DNA from: an uncultured Lachnospiraceae bacterium
GTDB taxonomy: Bacteria > Bacillota > Clostridia > Lachnospirales > Lachnospiraceae
Reading direction: 5' to 3'
Assembly: GCA_910586605.1 (NCBI GenBank)
Contig: CAJUJR010000019.1
Coordinates: 1-39,188, forward strand
DNA: 39,188 nucleotides
Every line of letters starts with the position of its first letter. Positions within the stretch are counted from its first letter, which is position 1. Positions 25,197 through 33,837 of this stretch are shown here, piece after piece. The notes under the pieces were generated by a model that made no database searches, was not told the origin of the DNA, and saw only the letters and a program-made list of their open reading frames with translations. The position numbers were made by a program, and so were the translations under genes.

Positions 25197-26315
25197 ATGA
25201 AAAATTACTACCATACGTTTATTGTAATTGTTTTTGGGATTATTGCATTTTTTGGTTTGTTTTCTATTTTATTACCTGAGAAAGGGTATTCAGAAAATGA
25301 AAACAGGTATTTAAAGCAATTTCCTAAGGTACAGGCAAAAAATGTTTTATCAGGGGATTACCAGGAACAGTTTGAAAAGTCATTTAGCGACCAGTTTTTA
25401 GGCCGGGATGCCTGGATGAAGGGCGCTACAACAGTAAAAAGGGCAGCAGGGTTCCAAGAGGTTTCTGGGGTTTATTTTGGGAAAAGCGGACATTATATTA
25501 CAAAGACAGTCCAGGAAGATATAGACCAGAAACGATACCTAAGGAACCTGCGTTATGTGGAATATCTTGGGGAAACCTGCGGCGGTGCTGCAAGTACAAT
25601 TTTGGTGCCTTCCCCAGGGACGGTTTTAAGGGATAAAATACCAAACCATGCCCCATATTATAATGCGGATGAGATGTACCATGAAGCAGGGATTGTATTA
25701 AAAAAAGCAAAAAATGTGGATGTGCGTTCCGAAATAAAGGAATATGCCAAACAGAACCAGGTATATTATAAGACAGACCATCATTGGACGTTATTAGGCG
25801 CTTATGCGGCATACAGCGCATATTGTGATGCAAACCAGATGGTTAAACATACCTATGGGTATTTTGCAGCAAAAAAGATATCTGAGGACTTCCTAGGGAC
25901 AACATACTCCAAAATAATGCCATTAAATGCCCAAAAAGATACGATGTATGCAGCAACAAATGTCCCGCCTGCTACGGTTGTTTATGACGGCATGGAAAGA
26001 AGCGGCATTTATGATGTGGAAAAGCTGACGCAAAAAGATAAATATGGTTATTTTTTTGGCGGGAATTATGGTGAAGTATCTATTACTATGAATGAGAAGG
26101 CAGAAAAGAAGCTTTTGGTAATAAAGGATTCCTATGCAAATAGTTTTGTGCCGTTTTTAATGGAAAGTTTTGACCAGATTACCATGATTGATTTGCGGTA
26201 TTATAAAAAGTCGGTACAGAAGCTGTTAGAGGAGAATAACTATGGGCAGGTTCTTGTTTTATATGAATTAAGTAATTTTGCCCAAGATACGAATCTTTAT
26301 AAATTAGTATACTGA
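25197..26315 (+). CDS. DHHW-motif protein (AlgJ/AlgX-like), copy 2
   Basis: A second DHHW protein of about 372 residues with an N-terminal membrane helix (YHTFIVIVFGIIAFFGLFSILL). DHHW is at about residue 194 (TDHHWTLLGAYAAYSAYC) and the canonical KDSYANSFVPFL at about 312. It resembles copy 1 in overall order but lacks the Pro-rich linker, so they are probably paralogues with different reach or acceptors. The start is uncertain: ATG at 25197 gives the family-like MKNYYHTF start, while ATGs at 25167 and 25185 are also in frame. The dacF-like promoter overlaps its stop codon. Confidence 0.85.
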   Translation: MKNYYHTFIVIVFGIIAFFGLFSILLPEKGYSENENRYLKQFPKVQAKNVLSGDYQEQFEKSFSDQFLGRDAWMKGATTVKRAAGFQEVSGVYFGKSGHYITKTVQEDIDQKRYLRNLRYVEYLGETCGGAASTILVPSPGTVLRDKIPNHAPYYNADEMYHEAGIVLKKAKNVDVRSEIKEYAKQNQVYYKTDHHWTLLGAYAAYSAYCDANQMVKHTYGYFAAKKISEDFLGTTYSKIMPLNAQKDTMYAATNVPPATVVYDGMERSGIYDVEKLTQKDKYGYFFGGNYGEVSITMNEKAEKKLLVIKDSYANSFVPFLMESFDQITMIDLRYYKKSVQKLLEENNYGQVLVLYELSNFAQDTNLYKLVY

Positions 26316-26340
26316 CACAGTTTCAGGAGTGTGGTATACT
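26312..26340 (+). promoter_or_regulatory. Promoter of the D-Ala-D-Ala carboxypeptidase gene
   Basis: CTGACA at 26312-26317, 17 bases, TATACT at 26335-26340. The -35 box overlaps the stop codon of the upstream gene. A hairpin (AACCGTAG/CTGCGGTT, about 26353-26384) containing the perfect palindrome GGATGCATCC lies in the leader. Confidence 0.6.
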
Positions 26341-26437
26341 ATAGTTGTTATAAACCGTAGTTTCTAGGGATGCATCCTGCGGTTTTAGATACGCTTTAGA
26401 GGATGGCCGTGATTAGTAAATGACATGGAGGCTGAAG

Positions 26438-28147
26438 ATGAAGAAAAGAAGAATACTGGCGGTTATTTTAACCGGGATAATCCTTGCGGCATGCATGCCA
26501 GGGATACATGTTCCAGCATCGGCAGGAAATATCAGCAGGATTTTACAGGAAAAAGATACAGATAAAGTGCAGTGGCCAGCAGGACCAAAAAAAAAGGGGC
26601 TTTCAAGTGATTCGGCAATCCTTATGGAACTATCTACCGGACAGATATTATATAAGAAAAATATTAATAAAAAGCATTACCCTGCCAGTATTACGAAAAT
26701 CCTGACTGCCATGCTGACAGCGGAAAATTGTTCTAACAATGAGGTGGTTACATTTTCGGAAGAAGCGGTTTATGGGATTGAACCGGGAAGTTCCACTGTA
26801 TATACCGAAGTGGATGAGAAACTGACGATTGAACAATGCCTTTATGCCATTATGTTAGAGTCGGCAAATGAGGTGTGCCTTGGCGTTGGGGAATATATTT
26901 CCGGTTCAGCCGATGCATTTGTAGATAAAATGAATGAGCGTGTGAAAGAACTTGGCCTAAAAGGGACACATTTTAATAATCCAAATGGCCTGCCTGACCC
27001 GAAGCATTACACTACAGCATATGACATGGCAGTGATTGCGCGCGAGGCGATGAAAAACCCGACGTTCCGTAAAGTAGCAGGGACAAGGAGTTATCAGATG
27101 CCCAAGACAAATAAGCATAAGGCGCGTTTTTGGAATAACCACCATCAGATGATTAATGGCTACCAATGGCCAAAATATGAATATAAATACTGTATTGGTG
27201 GGAAGACAGGTTATACAAATATATCAAGGAATACTTTGGTAACTTACGCAGAAAAGGACGGCATGGAGCTGGTATGTGTGATTATGCGTGCAGATGGCCC
27301 TAAACAGGGAGAACCAAATGAATATACAGATACTACTTCCCTCTTGAATTTTGGTTTTGAGAATTATAGGAAGTATACGGTGGATGAACAGACAAGTGAT
27401 ATAAATAAAGACCTGTTTAACAATTATGACAGTTATTTTGATTCTGATGCATCGCCAGTCCACCTTGCAAGCGAATCATCGGTAGTCCTGCCGAAGGGAG
27501 TAAAGCTTTCACAAGCGAAACAGAAGGTTTCATATAATAAAGATGTTAAGCTTGAAGCAGGAGATAACATAATTGGCAGCGTAACGTATTCCTATGGCGG
27601 GAGAATGGTTGGCTCTACCAACATAATATATACGAAGACGGAAGATTCTGCCGGAAAACACCTTGACGCAGCTTCCCGGAAGGTTGTAGGTGAAGAGATA
27701 CAGGAGTTAAAGGATTCCGCAGAAAAGGATAAAGAGAAGGAAAATATCTGGCGGAAGTGGAGAAAGGTAAAAGATGCTATGGTTGGATTTTTCAAAATCG
27801 GTGCAGTGCGGGTTATTGTGTTAGTAATCGCTGTGGCTGCTGTGGCTGCCCTTCTGGTTTTCCTGCTGCGCCATGTACAGATGCCGAGGCTTCGGAGGAG
27901 GCGCAGACGTTCTCCTGGCGGTTACAGGAGCAAAAGGGCAAGGAGGCGCAATGCAAGGAATTCACATAACCACTGGAGCAGCAGAGGCTCTGGCAGGCGC
28001 AGGACACGGCGCAATATGAGTAAATATTATGAAAGGAAGCCTGTGAAATCCGGTTCGCCGCGCGAACGGCGGAGCAGAGGGCTTACTTACCATAAAAACC
28101 ATAAAAAAACAAGGGAAAGTTTTGGGAAAAATTTCTTTGACTTTTAA
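26438..28147 (+). CDS. dacF: D-alanyl-D-alanine carboxypeptidase (DacF/PBP5-like) with Arg-rich C-terminal tail
   Basis: A 569-residue low-molecular-weight penicillin-binding protein that trims terminal D-Ala from peptidoglycan stem peptides. The catalytic motifs are S84xxK87 (ASITK), S142-A-N144 and K256-T-G258. The signal segment has an LAAC lipobox ending at C19. A PBP5-C-like beta domain follows, then a charged linker and an unusual membrane helix (VRVIVLVIAVAAVAALLVFLL). After it come about 92 residues with roughly 26 Arg and 8 Lys. PBP5/DacF usually end in a short amphipathic anchor, so this tail is odd. GGAGG lies six bases before the ATG at 26438; the ATG at 26420 is rejected. Confidence 0.88.
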   Translation: MKKRRILAVILTGIILAACMPGIHVPASAGNISRILQEKDTDKVQWPAGPKKKGLSSDSAILMELSTGQILYKKNINKKHYPASITKILTAMLTAENCSNNEVVTFSEEAVYGIEPGSSTVYTEVDEKLTIEQCLYAIMLESANEVCLGVGEYISGSADAFVDKMNERVKELGLKGTHFNNPNGLPDPKHYTTAYDMAVIAREAMKNPTFRKVAGTRSYQMPKTNKHKARFWNNHHQMINGYQWPKYEYKYCIGGKTGYTNISRNTLVTYAEKDGMELVCVIMRADGPKQGEPNEYTDTTSLLNFGFENYRKYTVDEQTSDINKDLFNNYDSYFDSDASPVHLASESSVVLPKGVKLSQAKQKVSYNKDVKLEAGDNIIGSVTYSYGGRMVGSTNIIYTKTEDSAGKHLDAASRKVVGEEIQELKDSAEKDKEKENIWRKWRKVKDAMVGFFKIGAVRVIVLVIAVAAVAALLVFLLRHVQMPRLRRRRRRSPGGYRSKRARRRNARNSHNHWSSRGSGRRRTRRNMSKYYERKPVKSGSPRERRSRGLTYHKNHKKTRESFGKNFFDF

Positions 28148-28152
28148 TAGAT

Positions 28153-28184
28153 TTAAAAACGGGCCATGTCGGAAGACATGGCCC
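28153..28184 (-). terminator. Intrinsic terminator of the ferritin-like gene
   Basis: GGGCCATGTC-GGAA-GACATGGCCC is a perfect 10-bp stem. On the minus strand it is followed by a T-run (the A-run 28154-28159), so it serves the gene ending at 28193. On the plus strand the T-tract is missing. Confidence 0.8.
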
Positions 28185-28192
28185 TATGGTAT

Positions 28193-28747
28193 TTAACAGG
28201 ATACTTCCTGTAATAGCCATTGCAGCAGCATAATGTGATATTCTTCATCCTTGATTATCCTTGCCAGTACAGCATTGACGCAATCGTCATGTATTGCTTT
28301 CATATGCATACGGTACTGCCTAATTGCTGCTTTTTCAGATTCAATATCTGCTAAAAGCATTTTTTTGGTATTTTCGGGGATATTCAAGTATTCTGGAGAC
28401 CACATGTGCTGTTTTCCATCACGGTGATGGGCAGAAAAGCTGAGCTTACCGCCTAGTAAGCAGATTAATTGCCCTAATTTTTGTAAATGTATCATTTCTG
28501 CTACTGCAATTCCTAACAGGGTTTTTGCAATAGGGCATTTTTCATAGGACAGGCGGTTTTCATTGTTAATGTACTGCGTAATTGCAGACAGTTCTGAGAC
28601 AGCTCCACAGTAGTCGATTTGGAGAAGGCTGGCATAGGAAGGGTTTTGCTCCCTTACCTGGAGCGGAGGGTAGGGCAGCGCTGCCATAATTGGGCTGATT
28701 CCTGCAAAGTTACAGCTGTTAGTCAGTGTTTTAGCATTTTCATCCAT
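28193..28747 (-). CDS. Ferritin-like di-iron protein
   Basis: A 184-residue four-helix-bundle protein with ferritin-like carboxylate/histidine sites: SELSAITQYI (Glu), AVAEMIHLQKLG (Glu, His), IESEKAAIRQY (Glu) and IKDEEYHIMLL (Glu, His). Spacing fits the rubrerythrin/Mn-catalase type of clan, but a C-terminal rubredoxin domain is missing. Oxygen or peroxide handling is likely; related proteins occur in spore coats. The ATG at 28747 is preceded by an AGGA. It is alone on this strand with its own terminator, and it may serve the spore or oxidative-stress response. Confidence 0.72.
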   Translation of the reverse strand: MDENAKTLTNSCNFAGISPIMAALPYPPLQVREQNPSYASLLQIDYCGAVSELSAITQYINNENRLSYEKCPIAKTLLGIAVAEMIHLQKLGQLICLLGGKLSFSAHHRDGKQHMWSPEYLNIPENTKKMLLADIESEKAAIRQYRMHMKAIHDDCVNAVLARIIKDEEYHIMLLQWLLQEVSC

Positions 28748-28905
28748 AATAATCCTCATTTCTGTACTGGTTTTCTATGTATTAATAAGATATGAATGTA
28801 CCATAAGGATGTGCCTGTTGACCTGGCTATTTAATTATGATAAGTTTAAATCAGGAAAAAATATCAGAACGTGATTAAAATATTTCAGACAAAGGGAGGA
28901 GAGTT

Positions 28906-29685
28906 ATGAAAAATTATTCAGAGGATGGAAGCAGGCAGTACCATATCCAGGTGGCAGATGGGGAAGTTGGCAGATATGTGATTTTGCCGGGAGACCCCAA
29001 AAGATGTGAAAAGATAGCGCAATACTTTGATAACCCGGTATTGGTTGCAGACAACAGGGAATACGTAACATATACAGGGACATTGGATGGGGTAAAAGTC
29101 AGTGTTACTTCAACGGGTATAGGAGGGCCATCGGCAGCGATTGCAATGGAGGAGCTTTGTCGGTGCGGTGCGGATACGTTTATCAGGATTGGGACATGTG
29201 GCGGTATGCAGCCGGAAGTAAAAAGTGGCGATGTTGTAATTGCTACCGGGGCAATCCGGATGGAGGGCACAAGCAGGGAATATGCACCAATTGAGTTTCC
29301 GGCAGTGCCAGACCTGGCTGTTACAAATGCCCTGGCGGCTGCGGCAGGAACGAAAGGTTTTCCGTTCCATACAGGCGTCGTGCAAAGTAAAGATTCATTT
29401 TATGGGCAGCATGAGCCGGAAACGAAGCCGGTAAGCTATGAGCTGGTAAATAAGTGGGAAGCCTGGAAAAGGCTTGGCTGCCTGGCGTCTGAAATGGAAT
29501 CTGCGGCGCTTTTTGTTGTGGCAGGTTATCTTCATGTCAGGGCAGGCGCATGTTACTTGGTTGTTGCAAACCAGGAAAGAGAGAAGCTCGGGCTGGAAAA
29601 TCCGGTTGCACATAATACAGATATGGCAGTCCAGGTTGCAGTTGAGGCAGTCCGTAGGTTAATCCAAGAGCGTATTGGAGAATGA
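28906..29685 (+). CDS. udp: Uridine phosphorylase
   Basis: A 259-residue NP-I family nucleoside phosphorylase that splits uridine (or deoxyuridine) and phosphate into uracil and ribose-1-phosphate. Motifs are GDPKRCEKIA, STGIGGPSAAIAMEELCRCGADTFIRIGTCGG, the phosphate loop and the C-terminal SEMESAALFVV. The insertion between SFYGQHEPE and CLASEME is typical of Udp rather than DeoD. GGAGG precedes the ATG. It is followed by cdd and deoB, so ribose-1-phosphate can go to ribose-5-phosphate. Confidence 0.92.
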   Translation: MKNYSEDGSRQYHIQVADGEVGRYVILPGDPKRCEKIAQYFDNPVLVADNREYVTYTGTLDGVKVSVTSTGIGGPSAAIAMEELCRCGADTFIRIGTCGGMQPEVKSGDVVIATGAIRMEGTSREYAPIEFPAVPDLAVTNALAAAAGTKGFPFHTGVVQSKDSFYGQHEPETKPVSYELVNKWEAWKRLGCLASEMESAALFVVAGYLHVRAGACYLVVANQEREKLGLENPVAHNTDMAVQVAVEAVRRLIQERIGE

Positions 29686-29745
29686 ATTTATAAACACATC
29701 TGAAAGGCAGAGAACATAAAAATAGAAGAGAGGGGATAGGAAACC

Positions 29746-30180
29746 ATGGGGTATCAGGAAATGGATAGAAAAATAGCAGAAAAAATGGTAGAACTTGCAA
29801 TCGGGCAGCTTGCATATTCTTATGCGCCTTATTCAGGGTTTAAGGTTGGCGCTGCACTGCTGGCAGAAAATGGGAAATTTTACACAGGCTGCAATATTGA
29901 AAATGCCGCTTATACACCGACAAACTGTGCGGAACGGACGGCCTTTTTTAAAGCAGTCAGCGAGGGGGAGCGGGCGTTTTGTGCTATTTGTATTGTTGGA
30001 GGGAAGGATGGCGTTTTAACAGGCTATACGGCGCCTTGCGGCGTATGCAGGCAGGTTATGATGGAGTTTTGCAACCCCAATACATTTCAGGTGATTTTGG
30101 CTGTCAGCAAGGAGAAATATAAAATTTTTACCTTAAAAGAATTGCTTCCATTGGGATTTGGGCCAGAAAATTTGGTATAA
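29746..30180 (+). CDS. cdd: Cytidine deaminase
   Basis: A 144-residue tetrameric zinc cytidine deaminase that converts cytidine and deoxycytidine to uridines. Zn ligands and catalytic Glu are in NCAERTAF and PCGVCRQVM, with SYAPYSGFKVGAALL in the N-terminal substrate site. It supplies uridine to Udp directly upstream. An ATG at 29761 is also possible, but the one at 29746 has AGGA at four bases. Confidence 0.96.
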   Translation: MGYQEMDRKIAEKMVELAIGQLAYSYAPYSGFKVGAALLAENGKFYTGCNIENAAYTPTNCAERTAFFKAVSEGERAFCAICIVGGKDGVLTGYTAPCGVCRQVMMEFCNPNTFQVILAVSKEKYKIFTLKELLPLGFGPENLV

Positions 30181-30268
30181 ATGTAAATATTACTTCGGCG
30201 GTTAAATAGCAACGACAGCATTATAAGGTTGGAACATAAAATAAGGAATTGCAGGAGGTGGCATAGAA

Positions 30269-31459
30269 ATGGAGAAATATAAACGGATTTTTGTTATTGT
30301 CCTTGATTCGCTTGGGATTGGGGCAATGCCAGATGCGCCTAAATTTGGCGACAATGGGGTAGATACGTTTGGGCATATTTTAGAAAAAATGGGGGCTTTG
30401 GAGATTCCAAACCTGAAAAAACTTGGGATGTTAAACCTTCATACAGCGGGCAAGATGGAGGCAGCCTCAAAACCAATTGGGCGGTATATGCGCCTTGGCG
30501 AGGAAAGTAATGGAAAAGATACGATGACTGGGCATTGGGAGATGATGGGGATTAAGACCGAAAAACCGTTTCAGACTTTTACGGATACCGGTTTTCCACC
30601 AGAACTTATTGCAGAGTTAGAAAAACAGTGCGGGAAAAAGGTGATTGGCAATAAGAGTGCAAGCGGAACAGAAATTATAGAGGAGCTTGGCGAGGAGGAG
30701 ATTAATACAGGGGCAATGATTGTCTATACCTCTGCGGATTCTGTGCTGCAGATTTGCGGCAATGAAGAGACATTTGATTTGGAAAACCTATACCGCTGCT
30801 GTAAAATTGCAAGGGAAATTACAATGAAAGATGCGTGGAGAGTAGGCCGTGTGATTGCAAGGCCGTATATTGGGAAAAAGAAAGGGGAGTTTAAGCGGAC
30901 AAGCAACCGCCATGATTATGCATTGAAGCCTTCCGGGTTAACGGCTTTAAATGCGTTAAAGGACAATGGGCTGGATGTAATCGGCGTAGGGAAAATTAAT
31001 GATATTTTCTGCGGGGAAGGGATTACAGAGACGCACCGTTCAGAAAGTTCTGTTCATGGCATGGAGCAGGCCATTGAGATTTGTAAAAGAGAGTTCCATG
31101 GACTGTGTTTTGTCAATCTTGTCGATTTCGACGCTTTGTGGGGACACCGCAGGAATGTAGAAGGGTATGGGAAAGAGATAGAGAAATTTGATAAAAACCT
31201 GGGTGTTTTGTTAGAAGAATTAAAAAATGATGACCTTTTGATTATCACGGCAGACCACGGGAACGATCCGACATATACTGGCACAGACCATACAAGGGAG
31301 TATGTTCCGTTTATTGCATATGCAAAAAGCATGGGGGATGGCGGGGCGCTTGAAAATAAAGATACCTTTGCAGTCATTGGCGCAACTGTCGCAGATAATT
31401 TTGGCGTACCTATGCCAGAAGGGACAATTGGAAGTTCTATTTTGGAAAAGCTGCTTTAA
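30269..31459 (+). CDS. deoB: Phosphopentomutase
   Basis: A 396-residue alkaline-phosphatase-superfamily enzyme interconverting (deoxy)ribose-1-phosphate and -5-phosphate with two Mn ions. Motifs are VLDSLGIGAMPDA, GKDTMTGHWEMMG (Thr nucleophile), VDFDALWGHRRN and TADHGNDPTYTGTDHTREYVPF. Length is normal. AGGAGG lies upstream of the ATG. It closes the pyrimidine nucleoside salvage operon udp-cdd-deoB; the response regulator gene follows 10 bases later, so read-through into the two-component system is possible. Confidence 0.97.
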   Translation: MEKYKRIFVIVLDSLGIGAMPDAPKFGDNGVDTFGHILEKMGALEIPNLKKLGMLNLHTAGKMEAASKPIGRYMRLGEESNGKDTMTGHWEMMGIKTEKPFQTFTDTGFPPELIAELEKQCGKKVIGNKSASGTEIIEELGEEEINTGAMIVYTSADSVLQICGNEETFDLENLYRCCKIAREITMKDAWRVGRVIARPYIGKKKGEFKRTSNRHDYALKPSGLTALNALKDNGLDVIGVGKINDIFCGEGITETHRSESSVHGMEQAIEICKREFHGLCFVNLVDFDALWGHRRNVEGYGKEIEKFDKNLGVLLEELKNDDLLIITADHGNDPTYTGTDHTREYVPFIAYAKSMGDGGALENKDTFAVIGATVADNFGVPMPEGTIGSSILEKLL

Positions 31460-31469
31460 GGAGGCTGAC

Positions 31470-32150
31470 ATGGGCAAGAGGGGAAAACTTCTTATTGTAG
31501 AAGATGAGGAAACGATCCGTAAGGAGCTGGAAAGTTATTTGTTGGCGTCAGGCTATGAAGTCTCGTCTCTTTTCGATTTTTCAAATGTTTCTGCTGATAT
31601 CCTGGCAGAAAACCCGGATTTGGTACTGCTGGACGTCAATCTTCCTGGGGTAGATGGACTGGATATCTGTGGACAGATACGGAAAAGTTCACAGACGCCG
31701 ATTATTTTTGTAACAGGTAAAAATACATCGGCTGATGAATTAAGCTGTATTTTAAGCGGTGGGGACGATTACATTTCCAAACCATATGAACTTCCGGTTT
31801 TAATGGCGCGGGTTGCAGCCGTATTACGGCGGACGCTTGGAAAACAGGATGCAGATTCTACAAAACTGGAATATAAAGGAGTCTTATTAGATATCGCATC
31901 AGCACAAATATCTAAAGGGAGGCAGGTGCGGGAACTGACGAAAAATGAGTTAAAAATACTCCACTGCCTATATCAGCATCCAGGAGAAATTGTACCCAGA
32001 ATGGATCTCGTTGACTATTTATGGGATAATGAAGTTTTTATTGACGATAATACACTAAGTGTAAATGTTACCAGGATAAGGAAAAAGCTGAATGAAATTG
32101 GGGCGTCTGATTTTATAGAAACAAAACGGGGGCTGGGCTACCGGGTATAG
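31470..32150 (+). CDS. OmpR-family response regulator (BceR-like)
   Basis: A 226-residue regulator: receiver domain with phosphoacceptor D55 (LVLLDVNLPGVDG), acidic pair VEDEE near the N-terminus, conserved Thr and Lys positions (FVTGKN, GGDDYISKPYE), and a C-terminal winged helix (LTKNELKILHCLYQHPGEIVPRMDLVDYLW). GGAGG lies five bases before the ATG. The following histidine kinase begins 16 bases later, so they form a pair. The pair resembles BceRS regulators of peptide-antibiotic resistance, but the BceAB transporter is absent. Confidence 0.88.
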   Translation: MGKRGKLLIVEDEETIRKELESYLLASGYEVSSLFDFSNVSADILAENPDLVLLDVNLPGVDGLDICGQIRKSSQTPIIFVTGKNTSADELSCILSGGDDYISKPYELPVLMARVAAVLRRTLGKQDADSTKLEYKGVLLDIASAQISKGRQVRELTKNELKILHCLYQHPGEIVPRMDLVDYLWDNEVFIDDNTLSVNVTRIRKKLNEIGASDFIETKRGLGYRV

Positions 32151-32166
32151 GCAGAAAGGGAAGAAG

Positions 32167-33180
32167 ATGCATTTTGGAGATTATTGTAAAAGCAAGGCGG
32201 GGACAGTGCTGTTAAATGCTGCCGCCTTGCTGGTATTATCTGTGTTCTTATATTTGGTAAATAATTCAGGGACAACCATTTTTTTAATTGACGCTGTGTG
32301 GGGATTGGTATTGTTTCTTTTCCTTTGTGCTGAATATTTTTCCAGGAAAAAATATTTTTCAGAAATAATGACTGTCCTTGGCGGGCTGCCGCAAAGATAC
32401 CTGATTGCAGAGGTGATGAAACCGGGGTATCGGCTGGAGGATAAATTATACTGGGAGATATTAAGGAAATCTAATAAGTCTGTTATTGAGGAAATCCATA
32501 AACTAGAATGCAGCCAGAAGGAATATAAGGAATATATTGAAAGCTGGATACATGAGGTGAAAACACCGATTACGGCAATCAGGCTGATTTGTGGAAACCA
32601 TAAGGAAGAGTTTACAAAGAATATACTGTTTGAATTGGATGGAATTGAGAATGAGGTGGAAAAAGTATTATATTATGTCAGGATGGAGCAGGTATACCAG
32701 GATTATCTAATCCATCCTGTTCATTTGCGTGAAGTTGTGCTGTCAGCAATCCGTGCTGAAAAAAGGCATTTTATCCAATGCAGAATGCAGATAGATTTGG
32801 ATATGCCAGAACTATCTGTGCCTACCGATGAAAAATGGGCAGAGTTTATTATAAAGCAGATTTTTTCCAATAGCATGAAATATCGGAGAGAAACAGGGGC
32901 AAGGATTAAGATTTATACAGAAAATAGGGAAAAACAAAAATCTTTGGTGATAGAAGATAATGGATGTGGGATTTCAGAAGAGGAGATTGGCAGGATATTT
33001 GAAAAAGGGTTTACTGGGAAAAACGGCAGGCTCAAAAACAACAATGCTACTGGGATTGGGCTGTACATATGCCGGAGGCTTTGTGAAAAGCTGCGGATGG
33101 GGATTTTCTGTGAATCAGAAGCAGGGAGCTATACCAGGATAATCCTGACATTTCCAGATACGGATTATAATCGGTTTTAA
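32167..33180 (+). CDS. Intramembrane-sensing histidine kinase (BceS-like)
   Basis: A 337-residue kinase with two N-terminal membrane helices separated by only a few residues (about 15-32 and 38-56). H129 is in SWIHEVKTPITAIR, followed by N (IFSNSMKYRR), G1 (IEDNGCGISEEEIGRIF) and G2 (ATGIGLYICRRLC) boxes. The almost absent extracellular domain is the mark of intramembrane-sensing kinases, which in the Bce class rely on a transporter for stimulus. No such transporter is adjacent, so the signal source is unknown. Confidence 0.9.
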   Translation: MHFGDYCKSKAGTVLLNAAALLVLSVFLYLVNNSGTTIFLIDAVWGLVLFLFLCAEYFSRKKYFSEIMTVLGGLPQRYLIAEVMKPGYRLEDKLYWEILRKSNKSVIEEIHKLECSQKEYKEYIESWIHEVKTPITAIRLICGNHKEEFTKNILFELDGIENEVEKVLYYVRMEQVYQDYLIHPVHLREVVLSAIRAEKRHFIQCRMQIDLDMPELSVPTDEKWAEFIIKQIFSNSMKYRRETGARIKIYTENREKQKSLVIEDNGCGISEEEIGRIFEKGFTGKNGRLKNNNATGIGLYICRRLCEKLRMGIFCESEAGSYTRIILTFPDTDYNRF

Positions 33181-33247
33181 GTTATCTGCTTTTTGTTGGT
33201 TTCTGAAAAAAGAATAGACAGAGTAATAACGTGTTAAGGCAATAGGA

Positions 33248-33817
33248 ATGAGGGATAGATTGGTAAAGTATATACATATCAGGCACTGGGATTATTGGTG
33301 GAGTGTATTTGGGATAGTCAGCACTTCAATTTCATCTGTAGAGTTTAGTTTAACAGATGATAAAGAAGGAGAAAAATTTTACTTTCATTTTGATGTTTAT
33401 ACATTGGCCGCATTTCCAGAAATTACAAAACCTGGTGAATTTTATGAGCCTGACGATGCATCCTGGCCTTATTTTATGGAGTACGCAAAAGCCTTGGAAG
33501 AGGGAAGCATTGATTATTTTGTTGGGATGCTGTATTACGAGGATGGTTATTTGCCAGATATTATAAGATGCAATCAATTTTTAGAGCAGGGAAAAGATAT
33601 TTTTAGCGTAATGTCTGAGGGAGAGCCGCCATATTATGCAGTATTATTTATCCGGGAAAAGAGGCCGCTTTACCCAGAATTACTTTTGGAATGGGCAGAA
33701 AAACTGTCGCCGTCTTTGTTTCAGGGGGAGTTTACTTATAAGTTTGCAGATGTGCCTTCTGAGGATGAGGCCAGAGAGGCGTATAATGAAATGCTTACAG
33801 AGGTAATTGGCATATAG
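33248..33817 (+). CDS. Acidic soluble protein of unknown function
   Basis: I do not recognise this 189-residue protein. It is rich in Asp/Glu and aromatic residues, has no membrane helix or signal peptide, and includes YWWSVFGIVSTS near the start and FREKRPLYPELLLEWAEKLS-like content near the end. An AAGG lies eight bases before the ATG. It follows the kinase by 67 bases on the same strand and precedes a regulator remnant. A small immunity-type or accessory protein is possible, but nothing specific supports it. Confidence 0.6.
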   Translation: MRDRLVKYIHIRHWDYWWSVFGIVSTSISSVEFSLTDDKEGEKFYFHFDVYTLAAFPEITKPGEFYEPDDASWPYFMEYAKALEEGSIDYFVGMLYYEDGYLPDIIRCNQFLEQGKDIFSVMSEGEPPYYAVLFIREKRPLYPELLLEWAEKLSPSLFQGEFTYKFADVPSEDEAREAYNEMLTEVIGI

Positions 33818-33837
33818 TTAAGGAGAGGGTTGGCGGT

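Noticed and set aside
28161..28184. Terminator for the carboxypeptidase gene on the plus strand
   Set aside because: The hairpin is perfect, but the T-tract is on the minus strand only, so it is assigned to the ferritin-like gene. Some plus-strand effect is possible.
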